From assembly GCA_013141385.1 (NCBI GenBank), contig JABFRB010000016.1, positions 248,001-312,000 on the forward strand: a stretch of DNA of 64,000 bases, read 5' to 3'. A program made the translations under genes and the position numbers. This stretch comes from Bacteroidales bacterium. GTDB taxonomy: Bacteria; Bacteroidota; Bacteroidia; Bacteroidales; Tenuifilaceae. Shown here piece after piece: positions 16,362-25,200 of the stretch. Within the stretch, counting starts at the first letter, position 1; every line of letters starts with the position of its first letter. The notes below the pieces were generated by a model that saw only the letters and a list, made by a program, of their open reading frames with translations, did no database searches and had not been told where the DNA came from.

Positions 16362-19300
16362 CTATTTTAAAAGCAACTTACACAATACAGGTGTTACAAC
16401 TCTTGTAAATAACGTGGAACTAATTAGCCCTCCAATTATGGTCAACGCTAACGGTGAAAACATTTCAGAACCTTGCAATGCCAATGGAAGCAAACCTCCT
16501 ATTGCAGTTAACGTTGTAAGGATAATGGGTATAAATCTTATTTTCCCGGCCGTTTGAATTGCTTCATCCAAACTGGTTCCACTTTCACGCAAATGGTTTG
16601 TATAATCTACAAGTATAATAGAATTTTTAACCTCAATACCAATAAGACTTATCATGCCTACAAAAGCAGTAAATGAGAATGAATATCCTGTAATATAAAG
16701 CAACACGATACTTCCAATAATTCCAAGAGGAATTGAAGAGGCAACTATCAATGAGCCCTTCACTGTTTTGAACTCCAGAATAAGAATTAGCAGGATTACA
16801 AAGAATGTAACGATAATGGCCGTATTCATATTACCAAAGGTTTCCTCACGACTTGCGATTTCTCCGAATGGCTGATATCTATATCCATCTGGTAGTTTCT
16901 CCTGATTAAGCTTAGCCAAAACGTTTTTTGTTACTTTATCGGTTAGATACCCAGGGATTACATTTGCACGAACCGTTATACTACGTTCTCTCTGATAATG
17001 CTCAATAACATTGAGTGAATTTTGAAATTCAATACTGGCTAGGTGTTTCAAAGGTATTTGTGCTCCGGTTAACGAACCAACATATATTTTATCAAGATCC
17101 TCAACTGCTTTTTTCTTATTCCCGCTAAGGGTAAACAGGAGATTATAATCCTTACCATCATCATCGGTGAACTTTCCAATTACCAAACCGGCTATTGCCA
17201 TACGCACTGCCTTTTCGATCTCCACAACAGGCACGCCAAGCATTCCCGCTTTATCTTTATTAATCCAAATTTTAAGATCAGATACAGAAGATTTTAACGG
17301 ATTCCTCACAAAGGTTGTTCCTTCGGTGTTTTTCAGTAACGCCTCGCCCCTAAAAGCCAGATTTTTTAAAGTATCCAAATTGGATCCGAAGAAGGCAATT
17401 TCAATAGGCGCTTCCTCGGCTGTCCCGTTCTGAAATTCCTTGATTTCGATACGAGCGCCGGGAATACAACTCAACTCATCGCTCAACTTTTTTAAGAAAA
17501 CTGGAGTTTTATGCTGATCATATTTCTTCAGCTGTACAAAGAGTTGGGCGTAGTTAGGCTTTTCGTTAGCTTGCATCAGATTATAATACACCATCGGATT
17601 GCCCTTACCAACATTAGTACAGTAATTTTGCACCTCATCTTTCTTGCTGATTACCATTTCGACATACCGTGCAATGCTATCCGTTTGAATCAGATTTGTT
17701 CCTGCCGTAGTTTCAATATTGATAAAAAATTGAGGCTTTTCTGCTTTTGGAAATAGGCTAAAGCCTACAATGGGTAATAGCATAAAACTACCCACAACTG
17801 CAATAGCTGAAATCAGTAGGGTTCTAATAGGGTATTTTAGTCCAAGCATTAGCAATTTCTGATAAGGGCCATTGTTAACCTTATTCAGCATTCGTAGAAA
17901 GAAATTCTCTTTCTCGTACTCTTTTTCTTTCAGAAAACGCGATGCAATAAATGGTGTTAGAGTAAACGATACCAGCAACGAAGCGGCTAGCGTATAAACA
18001 ACTGCAATTGGTAAACTTCGAATAAAAGTTCCCGGACCTCCAGGTAGTACCATTAGTGGAACAAAGGCAACAATCATAGTAGCAGTACAACCAAGCACCG
18101 CCCAACTTATCTGGGTGGTTGCTTTAAGAGTTGCATCGAATCGACTATAGCCATTCCGCATAAACCGGACAATATTCTCAACTACAACAATGGAATCATC
18201 CACCAGTAAGCCTAATGAAATAACTAACCCTACAATAGAAAGTTGATTCAACGAATAGCCAGTTAGGTAAAGCAGTACAACACCTATAAGCAATGATGAA
18301 GGAATGGCTACCATTACTATAACTGAGGCTCGTGTACCCAATGGAAGTAGAGTAAGTAATATTAGAAAGATGGCTATACCAAAGTCACGGTATAAGCCAG
18401 ATAATCGAGAATCGACATTAACCGATTGATCGAATGCCTTTTCGAGTTTCATGGAAGTTGGTATGCTGGGAGCAAAGGCATCTACATTCTTATTCACCGC
18501 TTCTACAACTTGAAATATATTGGTTCCAGCTTTCTGGTTTACAGTAATAAATATTGCTTTCTTTCCTTTATATCGCCCGATATGCGTTTGGTCGTTATAA
18601 TCGAATGATACCTGAGCGATATCCTTAAGGTAAACAACCTTGCCATTTCCAGCATGAATAATGGTATTCTGAATATCAGCCAACGATTTATAGTTTCCCA
18701 TTGTTTTGATGTTAAACTTACTACGACCCATATCAAGATCTCCACCCGGAATATTCACATTATTACTCTGAATGGCTTGCATAACATTGTTTACTGCAAT
18801 GCGTTTTTGGGCTAATTTCTGCAGGTCAACCTCAATGCGAATATCCTGTTTTGGGTAAGCCGATATCTCAACCTTTTTAATAGAGGTGGTTTTCTCAATC
18901 TCCTTCTTCAACTTTTTCGCCTGCTCCTCCAGCTCACTGTATGGTGCATTATCGGAAACCAGCGCATATTGTAGGATATTGACATTGGTGGTGGACCATC
19001 GACCAACCTCCAAACTATACAAATCCGCAGGAAGTTTACTGCGAATATTGTTTACCTGCCTGTTTACCTCATCGTATTTTCTATCGCCATCAACATCAGA
19101 ATTGAACTCAATATTGATAACAGCAAGCCCATCATTCATGGTGCTGTTCAACTTTTTAATATCCTCCAACTCATTAAGCGATTCTTCCACAGGTTCAACC
19201 ACAAGTTGTTCCATGTCCTTAGGGCTAGCCCCAGGATAAACAGCTATCAAATAGAAATAAGCAGCAGTAAGAGGTGGATCCTCGCTACGCGGCATGTTAA

Positions 19301-19385
19301 TAAACGAATTAACACCTAGCACTGCCACCATTATGAATACAGTGATAGTTAGCTGATAATTTTTAATTGAAAATTTTGTTAGCAT
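16362..19385 (-). CDS. RND-family efflux pump, inner-membrane permease
   Basis: 1007 residues, typical HAE1/AcrB-like length with twelve transmembrane helices and two large periplasmic loops. The proton-relay acidic pair is in GLLVDDSIVVVEN (about residues 392-404, TM4), and the N-terminus has the usual NMPRSEDPPL region. It takes up substrates from the periplasm and inner membrane and exports them through the tripartite complex. It lies directly after its membrane-fusion partner (12 bases) and TolC-like channel, in the order tolC-mfp-rnd. Substrate class (drug, bile salt, metal) is not evident. Confidence 0.93.
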   Translation of the reverse strand: MLTKFSIKNYQLTITVFIMVAVLGVNSFINMPRSEDPPLTAAYFYLIAVYPGASPKDMEQLVVEPVEESLNELEDIKKLNSTMNDGLAVINIEFNSDVDGDRKYDEVNRQVNNIRSKLPADLYSLEVGRWSTTNVNILQYALVSDNAPYSELEEQAKKLKKEIEKTTSIKKVEISAYPKQDIRIEVDLQKLAQKRIAVNNVMQAIQSNNVNIPGGDLDMGRSKFNIKTMGNYKSLADIQNTIIHAGNGKVVYLKDIAQVSFDYNDQTHIGRYKGKKAIFITVNQKAGTNIFQVVEAVNKNVDAFAPSIPTSMKLEKAFDQSVNVDSRLSGLYRDFGIAIFLILLTLLPLGTRASVIVMVAIPSSLLIGVVLLYLTGYSLNQLSIVGLVISLGLLVDDSIVVVENIVRFMRNGYSRFDATLKATTQISWAVLGCTATMIVAFVPLMVLPGGPGTFIRSLPIAVVYTLAASLLVSFTLTPFIASRFLKEKEYEKENFFLRMLNKVNNGPYQKLLMLGLKYPIRTLLISAIAVVGSFMLLPIVGFSLFPKAEKPQFFINIETTAGTNLIQTDSIARYVEMVISKKDEVQNYCTNVGKGNPMVYYNLMQANEKPNYAQLFVQLKKYDQHKTPVFLKKLSDELSCIPGARIEIKEFQNGTAEEAPIEIAFFGSNLDTLKNLAFRGEALLKNTEGTTFVRNPLKSSVSDLKIWINKDKAGMLGVPVVEIEKAVRMAIAGLVIGKFTDDDGKDYNLLFTLSGNKKKAVEDLDKIYVGSLTGAQIPLKHLASIEFQNSLNVIEHYQRERSITVRANVIPGYLTDKVTKNVLAKLNQEKLPDGYRYQPFGEIASREETFGNMNTAIIVTFFVILLILILEFKTVKGSLIVASSIPLGIIGSIVLLYITGYSFSFTAFVGMISLIGIEVKNSIILVDYTNHLRESGTSLDEAIQTAGKIRFIPIILTTLTAIGGLLPLALQGSEMFSPLALTIIGGLISSTLFTRVVTPVLCKLLLK

Positions 19386-19397
19386 TTCTAGAAATTA

Positions 19398-20444
19398 TTA
19401 TCGAACAATATTTATCCTTGTACCCTCTTCCATAAAAGCAGCACCCTTTGTAATCACCTGACCTGCTTTACTCAATAGTTCATAAACAGCTATTTCATTA
19501 TCTTGGATATATGCAACGGTAACTGGTATCTTCTTTGCAGATGTATTATCTGCATTTACAACGTAGACAAAACCTTTATTTCCATTTGCTTCAGCAATGG
19601 CATCAGGAGGGATAAGCGACACTCGTTGAGTATTGGAAGAGTTGATTTTTATTGATGCCACCATTCCGTTAATAAACGATGTATCGCCCTGCTTAACGCT
19701 TAATTCGATTTCAAATGTACCACTTAGCAGATCAACCACTTCGGCTAGTTGGGTAACTTGTGCTGAAAATTCTTTCCCTTGGTAAGCATCAAAAGTTACT
19801 GTTGCCTTATCACCTTTCCTGATGGAAACCATATCCTTATCGGAAATACCTGTTTTAACCACCCATTCATTACTACCTTGCTCACCAAATACAAGAACTG
19901 GCATTCCAGGTCCTGTTAATTCATTTTCTTCGGCTAGTATGCTAATAATCTTTCCATTTGCAGGTGCCATAATTCGCGAATATCTCTGATTAAATTCTGC
20001 TATATTCTTAGTTTCCAAAGCAGCATCAAATACTGATGTAGCATTTTGCAGTTGCTCAAGAGTTACCACAGAATCAGCGTATAAATTCTTTGCACGTTTT
20101 AAATCGCGATCGGCTTTTTCGAAAGCCACTTTTGCCTGCTGAACTTGCGCAGCTATTTCTGTCATATCAAGAGTTGCTAAAAGTTGACCTTTTGAAACCC
20201 TACTTCCCTCTTCAACATAAAGCCTATTAATGATACCACCAGTTTTAAAAGATAGTTTACTTATCCGTTTTGATGAAAGCAGACCAGCACATTGGATCGT
20301 TCTGGCAGCATCAGTTTCGACGACATGCTGTGCTTCTACACAAACAACCTCTGGAATATTTTCATTTATTGCAGGTTTTTTAGCACATGAAGTAGCTATT
20401 AGTACCACAGATACTGCAATCCATAAAAAATGTTTTGTTTTCAT
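19398..20444 (-). CDS. RND efflux periplasmic adaptor (membrane fusion protein), lipoprotein
   Basis: 348 residues. Signal with lipobox IATSC places the lipidated Cys at residue 20. The body has the family layout: a lipoyl/barrel-sandwich half (SRVSKGQLLATLDMTE, about 80-95), an alpha-helical hairpin (about 97-150), the second lipoyl half (APANGKIISILAEENE), then beta-barrel and membrane-proximal domains. It links the RND permease to the TolC channel. The operon order and short gaps (27 and 12 bases) confirm the partners. Confidence 0.92.
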   Translation of the reverse strand: MKTKHFLWIAVSVVLIATSCAKKPAINENIPEVVCVEAQHVVETDAARTIQCAGLLSSKRISKLSFKTGGIINRLYVEEGSRVSKGQLLATLDMTEIAAQVQQAKVAFEKADRDLKRAKNLYADSVVTLEQLQNATSVFDAALETKNIAEFNQRYSRIMAPANGKIISILAEENELTGPGMPVLVFGEQGSNEWVVKTGISDKDMVSIRKGDKATVTFDAYQGKEFSAQVTQLAEVVDLLSGTFEIELSVKQGDTSFINGMVASIKINSSNTQRVSLIPPDAIAEANGNKGFVYVVNADNTSAKKIPVTVAYIQDNEIAVYELLSKAGQVITKGAAFMEEGTRINIVR

Positions 20445-20471
20445 AACTTGAAGTTTTTCAATAACGTATTA

Positions 20472-21839
20472 CTATAATTCATATCCAGCGTTGGCTCGTT
20501 CCAACTCTGCCAACCTGATCAGCGTTTCAAAGTGAGATACTGCATAATTAATTTGTGAACTGGTCAGCTGGTTACGGGCATCAAGCAAATCGAGCAGCGA
20601 TTTTTGCCCTTCAGCATAGTGTAGACTTATTACTTTATAATACTCTTTGGAACTGGTTAACGAGCTAAGATTTGCCTTCTCTGTCCGAACAGATGTCTCT
20701 AGATTATTTTGCGATAATTGTAGTTGTAAATCAAGCTGCTGTCCTGTCTCAGCATATTTTTTATCCAGTATATCCTTATCAATTCGTGCCTGACTAATCC
20801 TTCGACGATTCTGAAGTCCATCAAAAATTTTCCAGCGGAAATCTATTACATTCATAGCATAGCGTTGTTCGCCATTGAACTTATACTGATTTCCCTGATA
20901 TCCCAAATCAGTAATATTACTAATGGTTGGAATCCAGTATGCTTTTTTCATATTCAAATATATCTGAGATGCATTAACAGCACTCCTAATCTGGGTTAAC
21001 TCTTCACGTATTTCGACTTCAGCAATAAGAGGTTTAACAGATATTACTTCTTGATTATTCAGCAGTAAACTATCCGTTTTTATCTCGCTTTGTAAAGGTT
21101 GATTGATAATAAAATTAAAATAGGATATTGCCGATTTTCTATCATTCTCAGCCTTTGTTAGCTGTGCTTCAACCTGACTTAACTCCGCTCTTATGCGATA
21201 AAGTTTATCATTACCAACCATTTGATTCTTCACCAACTTTTCATTTACTCGCAGGGCCTCTGCAACCAATTCGGAAGCACTAGAATACGCCTCAACAACC
21301 TTTACCAACTGCAAGTATCGCATATAGGCTATCTTGATTTCCTTCACCAGTTCACGTTTATATACTTTTACTTCGGCTTGAGAGTAGTTTATTTGCTCCT
21401 TTTTGAATTTTCGGTTATAGTAAATCTCGGCATTCACCAATGGTACAATAATTTGAATTTTCGTATCGTGATAATCATTGGGAAGAAATTGTATTTTCTG
21501 ATTGTCTATTTGAGGAAAGTTGCCCTGTTGTCCAATGTTTTGTAACAGTTGGTTTAGAGAAGAATATACTGGGTTAAGCAAATCACCAATGGGCAGATTA
21601 ACAGAGCGACCACCGCTTGCAAGCATATACTGAGCATTCAACGAAACCGAAGGATAAAATAGCCCATTGGCCTCCTTCAACGCTTGCAGGCTTTTTTCAA
21701 GATTGAGGCTCTTCTGCTGAAGTGCAAGATTATTCCCTAAGCCCTGACTTATATACGATTTCAGAATAAGGCTCGATTGCGCCTTAGCAACCTGAATTGT
21801 AATTAGAAGAACACAAACAAAAAACACTAAACGATTCAT
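20472..21839 (-). CDS. TolC-family outer-membrane efflux channel
   Basis: 455 residues with a Sec signal peptide (cleavage after VAKAQ, about residue 21). Two repeats of long coiled-coil helices characteristic of TolC proteins are visible, for example EALRVNEKLVKNQMVGNDKLYRI-type helices and the C-terminal LLDLLDARNQLTSSQINY motif. It forms the outer-membrane exit duct for the RND pump encoded next. It is the first gene of the operon, with about 370 bases of regulatory sequence upstream. Confidence 0.92.
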   Translation of the reverse strand: MNRLVFFVCVLLITIQVAKAQSSLILKSYISQGLGNNLALQQKSLNLEKSLQALKEANGLFYPSVSLNAQYMLASGGRSVNLPIGDLLNPVYSSLNQLLQNIGQQGNFPQIDNQKIQFLPNDYHDTKIQIIVPLVNAEIYYNRKFKKEQINYSQAEVKVYKRELVKEIKIAYMRYLQLVKVVEAYSSASELVAEALRVNEKLVKNQMVGNDKLYRIRAELSQVEAQLTKAENDRKSAISYFNFIINQPLQSEIKTDSLLLNNQEVISVKPLIAEVEIREELTQIRSAVNASQIYLNMKKAYWIPTISNITDLGYQGNQYKFNGEQRYAMNVIDFRWKIFDGLQNRRRISQARIDKDILDKKYAETGQQLDLQLQLSQNNLETSVRTEKANLSSLTSSKEYYKVISLHYAEGQKSLLDLLDARNQLTSSQINYAVSHFETLIRLAELERANAGYEL

Positions 21840-22206
21840 GACATAATAATTTTATGCCACAAAAGTCGAGTTGTTTACTTATGCTTCCTATAAAAAACCT
21901 GTGAGGTGGATAAAATTGGAGGTGAGATGGATATTGACCGTCTATTTTGGGCTTAACAAAAAATGAACCTCCCCTTCGCAAGTGGTATGGAATTAACCCT
22001 TAAAGATTAACATTGAACTTAGTGGTCATCCAACCATGCTATACAACCCGAACAGGAGTATCGCTAAATGCATGGAAATTTCAATTTTCCATGAAAAATC
22101 AAAAGATGCTAGGGTTTTTCTATTTTATAGATCCTACAAAATTTATAAATCCTTAAACATCATACAGAAAAAAATTTTACTAGTTTTGAATGTTTAATAC
22201 GATTTT
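21840..22206. promoter_or_regulatory. divergent intergenic region between tolC and the PKD giant
   Basis: 367 bases with no gene. Towards tolC, two direct copies of GAGGTG (21903-21908 and 21919-21924, 16 bp apart, the second continuing into GAGATGGAT) could be a LytTR-regulator site. At 22071-22093 a near-perfect hairpin pairs CATGGAAATT with AATTTTCCATG, one bulge. Towards the PKD gene, TAGTTTTG (22181-22188) fits the -7 consensus, but no TTG lies at the expected distance. Everything beyond these patterns is unassigned. Confidence 0.4.
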
Positions 22207-25200
22207 ATGAAAAGGAAATTGCTTTTTATCTCTCTTTTAACCATTTTATACAGTTCTTTAATACCAAATAAGACTTATTCACAAGCCGATACCGAATTTT
22301 GGTTCGTAGTGCCTGAAATTAGTGTTAACCATGGCTTTCCAGGGGGAATTCCCGCAAGTCTAAATTTTGCAACATCCAATTTACCTGCAACGATAACGGT
22401 AAGAATGCCAGCCAATCCAGTCCAATTTCCAGATATTGTTATAAACATTCCTGCCAATTCTGCTTACTCTTTAGATCTTTCAAATTGGATCTATTCCTCT
22501 AATACAGAGCAAAATAAACTTGAAAATAAACCACTTAATGCTTCGGGCATTAATAATTTTGGTCTTTATATAACATCTACAAGACCAATTACAGCCTATT
22601 ATGATTTAAATAACGCTTACAATACTGATATCTGGGTACTTAAAGGTAAAAATGCGTTGGGTACAGATTTTTACACTCCTTTTCAAACGCATGGAGCCAA
22701 TGGCAACTATGGTGCTCCTGATGCAACAGCACAACCTTATTCTGCTATTGATATTGTAGCTACAGAGAATAATACAACCGTAGTAGTTACTCCTACAAAA
22801 AATGCTAGTTATGGTAATTCTGGTTTTACAATTATTGCGAACACACCAAAAACTTTTATTCTCAATAAGGGTCAAACCTTATCAATTTTTCCTGAAAATA
22901 AAAGTCAATTAGCTGCTAATAGGTTGGCGGGCACCCATATTACATCCGATAAGCCAATTGCAATAACACTCAAGGACGACACAGCCAATCATTCAACGGG
23001 TGGTTGTAAAGATGTCATTGGTGATCAGATTATCCCGGTAAATTTAACTGGTGCTGAGTATATTGTGATGAGAACTTTCTTAACCAATAATGACTTTGTT
23101 TATGTTGTTGCAACTCAAAATGCTACACCTATATACATTGATGGAGTTCTAACTGCTACATTAAATGCAGGGCAACAATATCAAATTCAATTTCTCGCTA
23201 CCCATCCAACAGGATTCATGAAGATTGCATCGCATTTAAATGTCACTGATCCATATAAACCTTTCTACGTTTTTCATGTTGGTGGTTTTGGTTGTGAACA
23301 AGGCGGAACAATAATTCCACCTATTGATGGTTGTACAGGTAGCCCAGCAATTGATATCAACCGTACAAGAACAACCCCATATTATCTCACGATTATGGTA
23401 AGGGATAATGCTCAGGACGGTTTTTTAATCGATGGAGTTGTGCGAAATGATCTAATTCCACCCGCTTCATTTCAACTTGTTCCAGGAACTTCTTGGAGGG
23501 TGGCCAGACTTGGTAGTTTTTCTACAATGAATTTAAGCTTAGGGCATCACAAAATATCTAACATTAAGGATATGTTCCACCTAGGCGTTGTTAATGGGGA
23601 TGCGGCTAGCAGTTGTAAATATGGTTTCTTTTCGGACTTCAATAAATTTGCTCCTGAAGCACTTATCGTTGAAACCGGAGGGTCTGGTGGCTATTTTTGC
23701 TATGGTGACTCTGCTCAACTTTTTGCTTACGGGGGAATTAGCTATAATTGGACTCCAACCGATTTTCTTAACGATCCTCAAAGTTCTTTCCCTATTGCAA
23801 GAAATTTAACCCATTCGATAAAATACAAGGTAGTTATTACTGGTGCATGCAACCTAAAAGATTCGTCAGAGATTGAGTTGATTGTTGGAAAATTCATTGA
23901 CTCAAAGTTTAATACGGATGTTATTGAAGGATGCTCTCCCCTTACCGTTAATTTTACCAATAACTCCGTTAATGCGGCACAAAATTTATGGGACTTCAAT
24001 AGTGATGGGGATTTAGCAGATACTGGAGAGGGATTAAATAATTCAGCATCATTTTCTCATGTTTTCGACAACACAACCAATGATACAATAAGGTATAACA
24101 TTACATTACTAATAACGGATGAAACAAGTACTTGCTATAAACAGCTAACCAAAAGTGTTCTTGTTTACCCTCATATAAAGGCTGATTACAGCACAACAAT
24201 TACAGATGCAAACCATTGCAACCCTCTAAATGTGTCGTTTAGTAGCACTTCAAATCCAACCGGCACTTTATACAGTTGGGATTTCGGAGATGGAGAATCT
24301 TCCAATTTAGCAAACCCCGATCATTCATTTAACAACCAAAATCTAATAGCAACTACTTATAATATCAAATTAATCGTCAAGGACAAGTACAACCACTATA
24401 AGGATAGTATTACTAAACCTATCACCGTTCAACCTTCCCTCAAGGCGGATTTTGCAATCGATAAAACGGAGGGGTGTTCTCCTTTAACTGTAGCCGTAGA
24501 TAATATTAGTCAAGGAAGCATTAGCAACTTTTTTTGGGATCGCGATGGAGATGGAACATACGAATATTCAGCACACGCACCTACGGGCTGGTCACTCTTT
24601 TACATTAATACTACAATAACAAATATTCCGAAAATAGTTACCATTAAACTGAAAGCAGTTAATGCAGCAGGATGCTCCGATATTTCATCAAAAAGTATAA
24701 CCATCTTTCCTCCTGTAACGGCAAGTTTCACTATAAATAATAATGATAACCCATTAGGATGCTCTCCTTTAAAGTTAGATTTCACATCTACAACAATTAA
24801 TTCTAATATTTTTAAGTGGTCGGTTGATGGCGATTCAATTAGTAATACCCAAAATCTTGTTGATACTTTTGAAAATCTCAGTGCCACACCAATAACAAAG
24901 ATTATTATTCTCAAAGCATCCAATGAATATGGATGTTCAGCAATCCAGTCTTCGAATGTAATTGTTCAACCTTATGTTAATGCTGATATTTCAATAGTTA
25001 ATCAGGTAGGTTGTTCGCCATTAACTACTAGTTTTGATAATACTTCATCTGTTGGAACTTCAATTTTCCAGTGGGATATTGAAAATAATGGTACTATTGA
25101 TTTTTCAACTAAGAATATTCCAGTACAAGTTTTTACAAATACTACAACCAACCTTGAAGTAAGGTCTATTCCTATTAAACTCATAGCAAGCAATGCTGCT

